Below, piece by piece: positions 15,516 through 23,216 of a DNA stretch of 64,000 nucleotides. The position numbers and the translations under genes were made by a program. Within the stretch, counting starts at the first letter, position 1; the number at the start of each line of letters is the position of its first letter. This DNA is from an uncultured Prevotellaceae bacterium (lineage in GTDB: Bacteria > Bacteroidota > Bacteroidia > Bacteroidales > Bacteroidaceae): positions 89,926-153,925 of the forward strand of contig OMWH01000002.1 in assembly GCA_900314755.1 (NCBI GenBank), given 5' to 3'. Below the pieces are notes generated by a model. The model was given only the letters and a program-made list of their open reading frames with translations. It ran no database searches and was not told the origin of the DNA.

Positions 15516-16628
15516 ATGGAACGGAAAGAGATTACTTTCGACTCGTTTGTGCGGGGTGCGTTAACGGTGGCAGGTATCGTATGCGTCTATCTGCTGCTCG
15601 ACCGGCTGAGTGGGGTGTTACTGCCCTTCTTCCTCGCATGGCTCATCGCCTACATGTTATTCCCACTGGTGAAGTTCTTCCAGTATCGTTGTAAGATGCA
15701 CTACCGTGTGCTGGCTGTCATTGCCGCCATCCTTGCGGTGACACTGGTACTGACGGGTATCGGCTGGCTGATGATACCTCCTATCGTGGAGGAGTCGCTG
15801 ATTGTGAAGGACATGCTGATAGATTATGTGACGAAAGAGACACTTGCCAACAACATCCCTGACCAGATAGAGATGTTCGTCCGTGAGCATCTGTCGGCAG
15901 AGGATATTAAGGCGATTGTGACACAGGAGGGATTCATCAACTCCATCAAGGAGGCGACACCGAAGTTATGGAACGTGCTGATGCAGTCGTTCAGCGCACT
16001 GTCTGGACTGGTGACTGTCGTCATGGTACTTATCTACACGCTCTTCATCCTGATCGACTACGAGAAGTTCACACAGGGGTGGCCCGAGCTGCTGCCTGAG
16101 AAGTACCGTCACATGGCTGTCCATCTGGTTGCCGACGTGCAGGAAGGCATGAACAAGTATTTCCGCGGACAAGGCATTGTGGCTTTCTGCGTGGGCATCC
16201 TCTTCAGCATCGGTTTCCTGATTATCGACTTCCCCATGGCAATAGGACTGGGTATGTTCATCGGACTGCTGAACATGGTGCCTTACCTGCAGCTGATCGG
16301 TTTCATACCAGCCATCCTGCTCGCCATTGTCAAGGCTGCCGACACAGGACAGAACTTCTGGTTCATCATGCTGCTGGTCGTCATCGTCTTCTGTGTCGTA
16401 CAACTCATCCAGGACACTATCCTCACCCCGAAGATCATGGGTAAGGTGATGGGACTGAATGCCGCCATCATCCTGCTGTCACTCTCTATATGGGGCTCGC
16501 TGCTGGGTATCATGGGCATGATTATCGCCCTGCCGATGACCACCCTGCTGCTGACCTACTACCAGCGTTTCGTCATACGAAAGGAGCAGAGACTACAGGG
16601 GACAGAAGAAAAGAAGGAAGGCGAATAA
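15516..16628 (+). CDS. AI-2E family (PerM/TqsA-type) permease
   Basis: 370 residues with about eight hydrophobic segments, a pair at the N-terminus (LLLDRLSGVLLPFFLAWLIA), a soluble middle part (150-200), and the conserved C-terminal helices with GLLNMVPYLQLIGFIPAILLA and QDTILTPKIMGKVMGLNAAIILLSLS cut as short motifs of the family. Members export quorum signals or act as Na+/H+ antiporters; the substrate here is unknown. A terminator overlaps its stop codon. Start ATG 15516 follows a block of intergenic tandem repeats. Confidence 0.85.
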   Translation: MERKEITFDSFVRGALTVAGIVCVYLLLDRLSGVLLPFFLAWLIAYMLFPLVKFFQYRCKMHYRVLAVIAAILAVTLVLTGIGWLMIPPIVEESLIVKDMLIDYVTKETLANNIPDQIEMFVREHLSAEDIKAIVTQEGFINSIKEATPKLWNVLMQSFSALSGLVTVVMVLIYTLFILIDYEKFTQGWPELLPEKYRHMAVHLVADVQEGMNKYFRGQGIVAFCVGILFSIGFLIIDFPMAIGLGMFIGLLNMVPYLQLIGFIPAILLAIVKAADTGQNFWFIMLLVVIVFCVVQLIQDTILTPKIMGKVMGLNAAIILLSLSIWGSLLGIMGMIIALPMTTLLLTYYQRFVIRKEQRLQGTEEKKEGE

Positions 16629-16645
16629 GCCTTCCTTCTTCATTT
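16611..16645 (+). terminator. Intrinsic terminator overlapping the permease stop
   Basis: 12-bp stem AAGAAGGAAGGC (16611-16622) / GCCTTCCTTCTT (16629-16640) with the TAA stop in the loop, followed by a pyrimidine-rich tract. Confidence 0.65.
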
Positions 16646-16675
16646 CCTCATTTCATCATTTTCATTTCTCATTCC

Positions 16676-18073
16676 TCATTCCTCATTTTGAAACAACGGG
16701 TCTTCCGGCATCACCATAACAGGTTTCTGCTCGTAGTCCTTCAAGAGCTTGTCGGAAACGTATTTCTTATCAACGACCAAGCGGAACATATACTCACGGA
16801 ACCAACGGTCGGTCATGATCAGGCATCCCTGCTGTCCCCATGTGCTGCCCCATGAGTTCTCCACCTTCCATTTCGAAGCCTTCCCGTCTGCTGCGATATC
16901 CACAGCCGTGAGGGTCATCGCATGGGTGGAGCCACTGTCGAAGGTACTGATACGCTCTGCCTTGGTCATACCGAAGGTGGTGCCAAACAAGGAGCCATAG
17001 TCATAGTTCTCCAGATCGGCATACCCGCGTTTCCTGTCCAACTGCTTGCCCACGTCATAGCTGGAATAGAGTTTCCTGCCGTCTTTCAACGAGGCGATGG
17101 CAAGCTGCTCGATGTCGTCCATCGGCAGGTTGAGGTATTTCCAGTTATGTCCGTCGTAGGTATGACGGTCATACTCCACCTCGAAAGTCTTATAGTAAGG
17201 ACGACGGGGGTCGTTCATCACCATGATAAACGTACCGTTCAGTTTGCCGCCCACCGTCTCCTCGTAGAACGACTTCGGGGTGTATTTCTTCGTCTCTGTC
17301 AACTGCTTGCCGTTCTTGTCCTTAAAGGCATAAGTGAACTCCTTCACGGGTTCTCCTATGGTCAGGCAGAGCATCTGGTAAATCTGTGCCAGCGCCTCCG
17401 TCTTGGTCTTCTGGATATCCGCCGCTTTCTTGCCGTCAGCCACCATCTTACGCAGCTGCAGACCGTACTCACGCAACTTCGACTTGATGATGGCAGCCAT
17501 CCGGGAGGTGCTCTCTGCGGAATAGGTCTCGGGCTGTACCGACATCGGTACGAGTCCGTATTTCTCGGCAAGGTCGGCAACACCACAGAACGTACCGCCA
17601 TCCCCTATCGGGTAATGGAAGAAGAACTGCACACGCTGGGCATCGATAGGCTCCTTCGCCGTGTCGATGACACCCTGCAGGAAGAGGTTCGACTTCTCCA
17701 ACTGGTCGTAGAAGAACAGGTATGCCTGTGAGTACTCCACCGTCAGCGAGTCGGTACGCTTGGCAAAGTTGGCACGCAGCACGTTCAGACCGCTGAACAT
17801 CCAGCAGCGCCCGCTCGACTTCTGGTCGTGAATAGACTGCTTCTTGGTCTCGATACTGAAATAGGTGTCCAACGCTCCCGCATGCTCCTGGTTCTTCGTC
17901 AGGTTGTCTATCGCATTCGACGCGATGGCGTTACGCAGCGCCTTGTTGACAGGCTGGGCAGCATACTGCCGCTCCATCTGCTGCAGCATCTGCTCTGTGA
18001 TACCACCTCCAGCTGTCTGTGCCGTTGCTGTCATCGTGAAAGCCACGGACAGCAGTATCATGGCTGTTCTCAT
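16676..18073 (-). CDS. Secreted C1-family cysteine peptidase (bleomycin hydrolase / PepC type)
   Basis: 465 residues. A cleavable signal peptide (1-18, ending TATAQ) means export, unlike cytosolic PepC. Catalytic Cys90 lies in DQKSSGRCWMFSG, the His in GSTHAMTL, and the Asn in VENSWGSTWG, the C1B triad. Aminopeptidase activity on peptides in the periplasm is inferred. Its start overlaps the stop of the M48 peptidase gene by 4 bp (ATGA), so the two secreted peptidases form an operon. Confidence 0.9.
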   Translation of the reverse strand: MRTAMILLSVAFTMTATAQTAGGGITEQMLQQMERQYAAQPVNKALRNAIASNAIDNLTKNQEHAGALDTYFSIETKKQSIHDQKSSGRCWMFSGLNVLRANFAKRTDSLTVEYSQAYLFFYDQLEKSNLFLQGVIDTAKEPIDAQRVQFFFHYPIGDGGTFCGVADLAEKYGLVPMSVQPETYSAESTSRMAAIIKSKLREYGLQLRKMVADGKKAADIQKTKTEALAQIYQMLCLTIGEPVKEFTYAFKDKNGKQLTETKKYTPKSFYEETVGGKLNGTFIMVMNDPRRPYYKTFEVEYDRHTYDGHNWKYLNLPMDDIEQLAIASLKDGRKLYSSYDVGKQLDRKRGYADLENYDYGSLFGTTFGMTKAERISTFDSGSTHAMTLTAVDIAADGKASKWKVENSWGSTWGQQGCLIMTDRWFREYMFRLVVDKKYVSDKLLKDYEQKPVMVMPEDPLFQNEE

Positions 18074-18981
18074 TTCTTGTTCTTTTTGGATGATATATGA
18101 ATCGTCTTGGTGGCCTTAGGGGTACTACTAGTACCACTAGTCTTACTAGAAGAACTAGAACCACTAGGAACCCCACCCTTGTAATAGCGCATAGCCTCTG
18201 GCATCCAACCCTGTATCTGCTTGATACGGGTGGCATCGCTGGGGTGACTGCTCAGGAACTCGGAGGTCTTGTTGTTGCTTGCTGCCGCCATGCGCTGCCA
18301 GAAGCCGACAGCCACCTGTGGGTCGTAACCTGCCATAGCAGCGAAGATCAGTCCCATGTGGTCTGCCTCACTCTCGTGGTTGCGGGAGTATTTCAGGTTG
18401 GCAAGACCCAGTCCCTGTGAGAGGACACTCTGACCGATGGCTACCGTATTACTGCCGACACCCACGGCACCGGCAATAGCGGAACCAATCTGCATACCGT
18501 ATTGCTGACGGTACTGGGTGCTGTACTGCTCGGCAGAGTGACGTGCCACGGCATGGGCTATCTCATGACCCAGCACGATGGCGAGGGATGCCTCATTCTG
18601 GGTGACGGGCAACAGTCCCTCATAGACACAGATCAGTCCTCCGGGCATACACCAGGCATTCACGTTCTGGTCTTGCACCAGGTTGAACTGCCATTTGTAA
18701 TACTGTATGTCCTCTGCCATGCCGTTATTCCTCAGATAGGTCTCCACGGCGGTGGCGAGACGCTGCCCTACCCGCTTCACCATCGCTGTATTAGCAGCAT
18801 TGGTGGAGGGCTTGGCGGTCTTCATATACTCTGTGTACTGCTGACTGGAAAGACTCAGCATCTGACCGTCAGACACCACCAGATTCTGTTTACGTCCGGT
18901 AATGGGCACTGTTTTCGTTGTTCCGCAACCGACCAATATCGCTGCGGCAACAGACATAAGAATCAATTTTACGTTCTTCAT
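18070..18981 (-). CDS. M48-family metallopeptidase lipoprotein
   Basis: 303 residues from ATG 18981 (an open frame extends to 19086 but passes through the promoter). Lipoprotein signal MKNVKLILMSVAAAILVGC with lipobox LVGC. Zinc motif HEIAHAVARH and a downstream ESEADHMG supply the HExxH and Glu ligands of LoiP/YcaL-type peptidases, which degrade misfolded outer-membrane proteins. The C-terminus is a Ser/Thr-rich tail encoded by a degenerate ACTAG-rich repeat (18122-18172). Promoter box TACCTTTGT lies near 19011-19019. Confidence 0.88.
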   Translation of the reverse strand: MKNVKLILMSVAAAILVGCGTTKTVPITGRKQNLVVSDGQMLSLSSQQYTEYMKTAKPSTNAANTAMVKRVGQRLATAVETYLRNNGMAEDIQYYKWQFNLVQDQNVNAWCMPGGLICVYEGLLPVTQNEASLAIVLGHEIAHAVARHSAEQYSTQYRQQYGMQIGSAIAGAVGVGSNTVAIGQSVLSQGLGLANLKYSRNHESEADHMGLIFAAMAGYDPQVAVGFWQRMAAASNNKTSEFLSSHPSDATRIKQIQGWMPEAMRYYKGGVPSGSSSSSKTSGTSSTPKATKTIHISSKKNKK

Positions 18982-19093
18982 AACTTTATCGTTTTGATTG
19001 TTTCTGATGACAAAGGTACACATTTTCCGATGAAGCAGAAACAAAATCGACAGAAAATTTTCAAATTCCATGCGGCATTTCTTCATTAATTAG

Positions 19094-19102
19094 TATCTTT
19101 GC
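19094..19102 (+). promoter_or_regulatory. Promoter -7 box of the glycerate kinase gene
   Basis: TATCTTTGC about 30 bp before the ATG at 19133. Confidence 0.7.
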
Positions 19103-19132
19103 ACTTAGTACACATGAAAGGACTGCTAACGT

Positions 19133-20218
19133 ATGAGACAGAAGATCATCATTGCCATCGACTCGTTCAAGGGATGCCTGACCTCACAGGAGGCTAATCA
19201 GGCGGCAGCTGAAGGGGTGACTGCCTGTGTACCGGATGCCAGGGTGATTCAGATTCCCGTCAGCGACGGCGGTGAGGGGTGGCTGGCGGCGTTCCAGGCG
19301 GCAACGGGCGGAGCGCTCGTCACGATGACGGTGTGCGACCCGCTGATGCGTCCGGTCACTGCCCATTATCTCGTTCATGACGGTATTGCCGTGATAGAGA
19401 TGGCACAAGCCAGTGGACTCACACTGCTCTCACCCGAGGAGCGTGACCCCTGGAAAGCCACGAGTTACGGTACGGGACAGCTGGTGGCGGATGCTGTCCG
19501 ACGAGGTTGCCGTGACATCATCATAGGACTGGGAGGCAGTGCCACCAGCGACTGCGGCATCGGTATGCTGCATGCGGTCATCGACAGTTTTGCCAGACAG
19601 ACTCCCTCGACTGCCCGTAGCCGGTGGGATGGGATTCATGAGCTCGACGGCATCCGCTTCACCATTGCTACGGATGTCACGAACCCTCTCTGTGGCGACC
19701 ATGGGGCTGCGCATGTCTTTGCCCCCCAGAAGGGTGCTACCCCTGAGACGGTTCTCCGTCTTGATGCTCGTGCCAGACGTTTTGCGGAAATATCTGCCCG
19801 TCATTTCGGCTACGACCGGCAAGAACAGCCGGGGGCTGGAGCGGCGGGAGGTCTCGGCTACGCTTTCCTTCAATATATGAATGCCACGTGCCGCCCTGGC
19901 ATCGACCTGCTATTGGAGGCTGTCCGCTTCGATGAGATGCTGGGGGATGCCACCCTCGTCATCACCGGTGAGGGTGCTGCCGACCGCCAGACACTGATGG
20001 GGAAGTTGCCTTACGGCATCCTGCAACATGCCAAGACGCATCGGGTACCTGTCTGTCTCATCGCCGGGTGTGTCGCCGACCGGGACGCTTTGCTGCATGC
20101 TGGCTTCGCACAGGTGACCTGTATCAACCCTGCCGACCTTCCCTTGTCGGAAGCCATGAGACCTGAAGTCGCCCAAAAGAACATCTCAGCAACAGTCACC
20201 AGTGCCTTGCATCGATGA
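19133..20218 (+). CDS. glxK: Glycerate kinase
   Basis: 361 residues, GarK/GlxK family. N-terminal IIIAIDSFKGCLTSQEA binds glycerate and phosphate; PVSDGGEGW, DIIIGLGGSATSDCG and GAAGGLGYAF are family signatures, and ITGEGAADRQT is near the C-terminus. It phosphorylates D-glycerate to 2-phosphoglycerate (or 3-phosphoglycerate) using ATP. Single-gene unit; its 3' flank is the palindromic element copy B. Confidence 0.92.
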   Translation: MRQKIIIAIDSFKGCLTSQEANQAAAEGVTACVPDARVIQIPVSDGGEGWLAAFQAATGGALVTMTVCDPLMRPVTAHYLVHDGIAVIEMAQASGLTLLSPEERDPWKATSYGTGQLVADAVRRGCRDIIIGLGGSATSDCGIGMLHAVIDSFARQTPSTARSRWDGIHELDGIRFTIATDVTNPLCGDHGAAHVFAPQKGATPETVLRLDARARRFAEISARHFGYDRQEQPGAGAAGGLGYAFLQYMNATCRPGIDLLLEAVRFDEMLGDATLVITGEGAADRQTLMGKLPYGILQHAKTHRVPVCLIAGCVADRDALLHAGFAQVTCINPADLPLSEAMRPEVAQKNISATVTSALHR

Positions 20219-20220
20219 CG

Positions 20221-20640
20221 CAGATGCCTCCCGTAGGGGTATTAAGATACCTCCCAAGGGTGTTGGGAAGCATCTCCAAGGGGGTATAGAAGGCATCTCC
20301 AAGACCCACGGAGCCGGCACCTTCGACCCTCGAAGGCGGCACCTTCGACTTATTCCCTCCGTGGGAATCCATCATTCCCTCCGTGGGAATCCATCATTCC
20401 CTCCGTGGGAATCCATCATTCCCTCCGTGGGAATCTATCATTCCCTCCGTGGGAATGACTTTCCGTTATAGTATCAACTCACAAAAATGTTGCGTTTTTC
20501 ACCGTTTTTAAGGGCAAAAACGACATAAAACATCACAAACATCACCACTAATATCACCACCGAAAACCCTTTGTACATCGTCGTTTGCGCCATTTTGGTG
20601 ATGTTGTGATATTAAAAATTAAAATTTACATGTAAGAAAA
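20221..20640 (-). repeat. Composite palindromic repeat element, copy B
   Basis: Reverse-oriented homologue of copy A. From its distal end (minus strand): long hairpin with arms 20596-20610 and 20532-20547; 39-codon ORF 20593-20474; five perfect 17-bp hairpins (20352, 20374, 20396, 20418, 20440; 22-bp period); then GGCACCTTCGACCCTCGAAGG palindromes at 20316-20347. Copy B also has an extra array of about four degenerate ATACCTCCC-NN-GGGGTAT hairpins (20221-20300). No transposase is nearby, so movement would need help in trans. Confidence 0.85.
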
Positions 20641-20747
20641 TAGTTGGACTCTGAATAATCCACATTCCTGCCCAAATATTATGTCTTTTGAAAGAATTTG
20701 AGACAATCGCTCAAGCTCTGACCTCTGACAAACCCTAATCTCTAATA

Positions 20748-20785
20748 ATTCCGATACTCCTACTAAACAATACGAGTATCGGAAT
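20748..20785. other. 12-bp stem hairpin, possible terminator or protein site
   Basis: ATTCCGATACTC (20748-20759) and GAGTATCGGAAT (20774-20785) form a perfect 12-bp inverted repeat with a 14-nt loop, just beyond the terminator of the small-peptide gene. No T-run follows on either strand. Confidence 0.6.
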
Positions 20786-20792
20786 AAACAAA

Positions 20793-20824
20793 ACGACTGG
20801 CAGATTTTCCATTCCGCCAGTCGT
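20793..20824 (-). terminator. Intrinsic terminator for the 20858 small gene
   Basis: Stem ACGACTGGC / GCCAGTCGT (9 bp) followed on the minus strand by TTTTGTTTATT. Sequence TCTGCCAGTCGTTTT is shared with the terminator at 7756-7767. Confidence 0.7.
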
Positions 20825-20857
20825 ATTTTCATATAGTATGGTCGTTTACTCCAGTTC

Positions 20858-20998
20858 TTACCAGCCAAAGAGCACCTCTTCGTCTTCTATGAGGTTCTTG
20901 TTCATACCGTATACGTCGGGGCTGCCGGCAAGAATCGTCGCGCGCTGTTTCAGTGCCACTGTCTGCATCGTGGGCTTCATATATGCTTTCTTAGTCAT
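20858..20998 (-). CDS. Small peptide with 'MKPTMQTVALK...ILAGSP' signature
   Basis: 46 residues from ATG 20998 (MTKKAYMKPTMQTV); an upstream ATG at 21046 overlaps the preceding gene. Short proteins with a YxKPxMxxVxL start and an ILAGSP middle are common in Prevotella and Bacteroides, often beside secreted-protein genes; their function is unknown to me. It follows the secreted protein gene by 19 bp and is closed by a terminator, so the two are co-transcribed. Confidence 0.7.
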   Translation of the reverse strand: MTKKAYMKPTMQTVALKQRATILAGSPDVYGMNKNLIEDEEVLFGW

Positions 20999-21017
20999 AG
21001 CTGTGTCCTCCTTTCTG

Positions 21018-21983
21018 TTATTTGTTGATGAATACCTTTTTACCATTCACGATATACAGACCCTTGGTGGGGTTTACCACCTGGCGGCCCTGCAGGTCAT
21101 AGACCTCAGCATCGCTGTTGGTCGTCGCTGCTTTCGGCATCTCGATGCCCGTCACATTACCCTCGATGGGGAAGAACTCACGTGCCGTTGCGCTATATGT
21201 CAGGTATGCCTTGTTGGCACCGATGGTTCCGGTAGAGCTAAGTTTGTAGAAGCCCACACCTTTTGCACCCTTGCTCAGCACATAGGCATTGCCTGGGTTC
21301 GTGATTTCGGTTGCCGTGCCCTGCAGTGCATTGCCCTCAAGTGTTGCAGTCGTAGTGGCTGGTGTCAGCGTGATGGTGGAAGAAGAAGATTTCAGGATGA
21401 CGGCTTTGCCGGCAGGAATCTCCCTGTTTGCAACCTCCGTCATGGTCAGCTGGTTGCCACTCAGTGCAGCCTGGAACACCGTCGTGTTTGCATCTGCTGT
21501 GAAGCCCTGCGTGGTAGAAGCGTTGTAGTAGGTTGACCAGTATTCGCCCGATGCACCCTCGTTGGCAGTGACGTTAACGGGGTCCGCAACAGTAACCTTA
21601 ATATGGGTTACATTCTCAAAATACTGACCAACGTTTACGCTCGTTGCAGACCCTGACCATACCGCACCAGGTGTTTTCCCGGTCCAGCCAGTGCCCTTAA
21701 GACTATACACTTCGCAAGTGATTTCTATGCCAGTGATAGTCTCTCCGAGTGCTGTGGAAATGGTGAAAGAGTTCGCACCGTCAGTTCCCATCCACTCACG
21801 ATTATTATCAAAATCAATAGAACTGCTGCTGTTAACCCTTATTACAATGCCATCAAAGGTTGCTGACTCCCCACCAAAAAGAGCTGGATCATCATAGTTT
21901 AAATTGCTTTCATACACCTTGGCGTACGAATGGGGTACTGCCATCATGAGGATGGCAAGAATTGAAAGTAGTTTTTGTTTCAT
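21018..21983 (-). CDS. Secreted beta-rich protein with Prevotella-type C-terminal domain
   Basis: 321 residues. Signal peptide of about 21 residues (ILAILMMAVPHSYA). The body is Ser/Thr/Asn-rich beta-sandwich-like sequence without a recognised catalytic motif. The C-terminus EVYDLQGRQVV...GLYIVNGKKVFI is the conserved tail of many secreted Prevotella proteins, resembling the type IX secretion sorting region. A leader of about 300 nt separates it from its promoter at 22291. Likely exported to the cell surface; function unknown. Confidence 0.8.
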   Translation of the reverse strand: MKQKLLSILAILMMAVPHSYAKVYESNLNYDDPALFGGESATFDGIVIRVNSSSSIDFDNNREWMGTDGANSFTISTALGETITGIEITCEVYSLKGTGWTGKTPGAVWSGSATSVNVGQYFENVTHIKVTVADPVNVTANEGASGEYWSTYYNASTTQGFTADANTTVFQAALSGNQLTMTEVANREIPAGKAVILKSSSSTITLTPATTTATLEGNALQGTATEITNPGNAYVLSKGAKGVGFYKLSSTGTIGANKAYLTYSATAREFFPIEGNVTGIEMPKAATTNSDAEVYDLQGRQVVNPTKGLYIVNGKKVFINK

Positions 21984-22299
21984 ACACTTTTTGTTTTTTT
22001 AATTGTTAAACTTATTGTGAATTATCTATGTTTGTATGCACACGAAGAAGCGGCTGCGAAGGAGCATAGCTCTCCGCAGCAACAGATGCACCCGACGCAG
22101 CCTTACGGCGGCATCGGAACGGCATGGGTTAACGATGAAGTCTAATAAATGGGGGGGGTAGAAATCGCTCCGCTCTTACCGCCAACGACGGTCTCACCCG
22201 TCCTGCCTGTAAGTGTTGGGCAGGGCGCAGCGGCGTGGCGGTATGTCAGTGTAATGCGGTGCATTGTGTTGGGATAAATGTTATACGGCTGCAAAGTTA
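21984..22299 (-). promoter_or_regulatory. Long structured 5' leader of the secreted-protein gene
   Basis: Promoter box TAACTTTGC (22291-22299, minus) is about 300 nt before the ATG. The leader contains hairpin CTGCGGAGAGC-TAT-GCTCCTTCGCAG (22053-22080), other GC-rich pairings (for example around CCTGCCCAACAC...CAGG, 22198-22226) and a tract of eight C (plus-strand G8 at 22151-22158). No known riboswitch class is recognised. The G8 tract could slip and alter the RNA. Confidence 0.5.
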
Positions 22300-22377
22300 C
22301 GGAAAATCGAGCGCAATACAAAATAAATGAATTTATTTTTTTTGCCGAAATGGAGTAACTTATCTAAAGTTGCTCAA

Positions 22378-22413
22378 AATCTTCCAATAAACAATGAAAA
22401 GTGGGGAAAAATC
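22378..22413 (+). repeat. 36-bp direct repeat, left copy
   Basis: Begins AATCTTCCAATAAACAATGA and ends GTGGGGAAAAATC. Identical to 23104-23139. It lies 3 bp from the hepT stop codon. Confidence 0.92.
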
Positions 22414-22416
22414 GTT

Positions 22417-22782
22417 TTATTGGGAGTCGGAATTACTGTCTTTCTCATCCATATATTTCAGGAGTTGTTCCTTTAACGGCTGTAAATCCTTTTGAATGAC
22501 ATTCCATAACATGTCCTCACGAACTTGGAAATAACCATGCACTATATGATGGCGCATACCCTCTATCTGACGCCAAGGCGTTGCAGGATGAGCGTCTTTA
22601 AACTCTTTTGTTAACATGTAAGCAGCTTCCCCAATAATCATGGTATAATAAACAATGCCCCCATAAACTATTTTATCTTCCATAAGGCTATCTAAAGTCA
22701 TTCCAGAAGTTCTGTCTTGAATAACTTTTATAGCATCAAGCATATGGGCTAAGCGATTTATATCCTTAATTGCTTCTCTCAT
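22417..22782 (-). CDS. hepT: HEPN-domain toxin of a HepT-MntA pair
   Basis: 121 residues, all-helical. The HEPN RNase motif R-x4-H is present as RHHIVHGYF. HepT toxins cleave RNA; their partner MntA inactivates them by adding AMP to a tyrosine close to this motif, and a Tyr is present in HGYF. Its start overlaps the mntA 3' end by 17 bp. The whole unit is enclosed by identical 36-bp direct repeats. Confidence 0.88.
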   Translation of the reverse strand: MREAIKDINRLAHMLDAIKVIQDRTSGMTLDSLMEDKIVYGGIVYYTMIIGEAAYMLTKEFKDAHPATPWRQIEGMRHHIVHGYFQVREDMLWNVIQKDLQPLKEQLLKYMDEKDSNSDSQ

Positions 22783-23065
22783 AGATTAATTGTTTATCAT
22801 GCTCGGCTGTTTCTTGCGCAAAAGGAAGTAGGGAACCTTCTGGCACCAAATCCACTTCACGACCTAATAGTTCTTTTAAATCCATATACATTCCTCCTAA
22901 AGTAAACAGACTAAAATGTCCTGACATATCAGGAACAAAAAGTATATCGACATCGCTTTCCGGGGTCTCCTCGCCACGGGCAAAGGAGCCAAACAGCCAT
23001 GCTTTCAAGACGGGCTGGGTCTTGAAATACTCTGCTATCTTCTCTGTCATCAACTGTGTACTCAT
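22766..23065 (-). CDS. mntA: MNT-type nucleotidyltransferase antitoxin of a HepT-MntA pair
   Basis: 99 residues from ATG 23065; a longer frame to 23113 crosses the promoter. The minimal nucleotidyltransferase motif GSFARGEETPESDVDIL (Gly-Ser...Asp-x-Asp) and a third acidic residue in REVDLV are visible. Known MntA proteins neutralise HepT by transferring AMP. First gene of the pair; promoter TATCTTTGC at 23090-23098. Confidence 0.88.
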   Translation of the reverse strand: MSTQLMTEKIAEYFKTQPVLKAWLFGSFARGEETPESDVDILFVPDMSGHFSLFTLGGMYMDLKELLGREVDLVPEGSLLPFAQETAEHDKQLIYERSN

Positions 23066-23089
23066 AGGCAGAACTTGATGTTTACAAGG

Positions 23090-23098
23090 GCAAAGATA
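23090..23098 (-). promoter_or_regulatory. Promoter -7 box of mntA-hepT
   Basis: TATCTTTGC on the minus strand, about 25 bp before the mntA ATG and 6 bp from the right 36-bp repeat, so the repeat occupies the spacer and -33 region of this promoter. Confidence 0.7.
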
Positions 23099-23103
23099 CA
23101 CAT

Positions 23104-23139
23104 AATCTTCCAATAAACAATGAAAAGTGGGGAAAAATC
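23104..23139 (+). repeat. 36-bp direct repeat, right copy
   Basis: Identical to 22378-22413. It sits between the mntA-hepT promoter and the gltD promoter. Confidence 0.92.
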
Positions 23140-23171
23140 AGAGAATGTTTGGTTTTTAACTCGATTTGTGC

Positions 23172-23180
23172 TACCTTTGC
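23172..23180 (+). promoter_or_regulatory. Promoter -7 box of the gltD-like gene
   Basis: TACCTTTGC about 37 bp before the ATG at 23217; the right 36-bp repeat ends 32 bp upstream of the box. Confidence 0.75.
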
Positions 23181-23216
23181 AGTGATGAATAAAAAAACAA
23201 AACAACTACTTAAGAC

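Noticed and set aside
20352-20456. CRISPR-like array
   Set aside because: The 22-bp period is made of identical palindromic units with 5-bp constant linkers; there are no unique spacers and no cas genes in the window.
20626-20868. 80-codon minus-strand ORF between the small-peptide gene and repeat copy B
   Set aside because: It runs through a terminator and a 12-bp hairpin and has no recognisable domain.
21984-22299. Known riboswitch (for example cobalamin or TPP) in the long leader
   Set aside because: I could not recognise the conserved core of any known class, and the downstream gene is not a vitamin-related gene.
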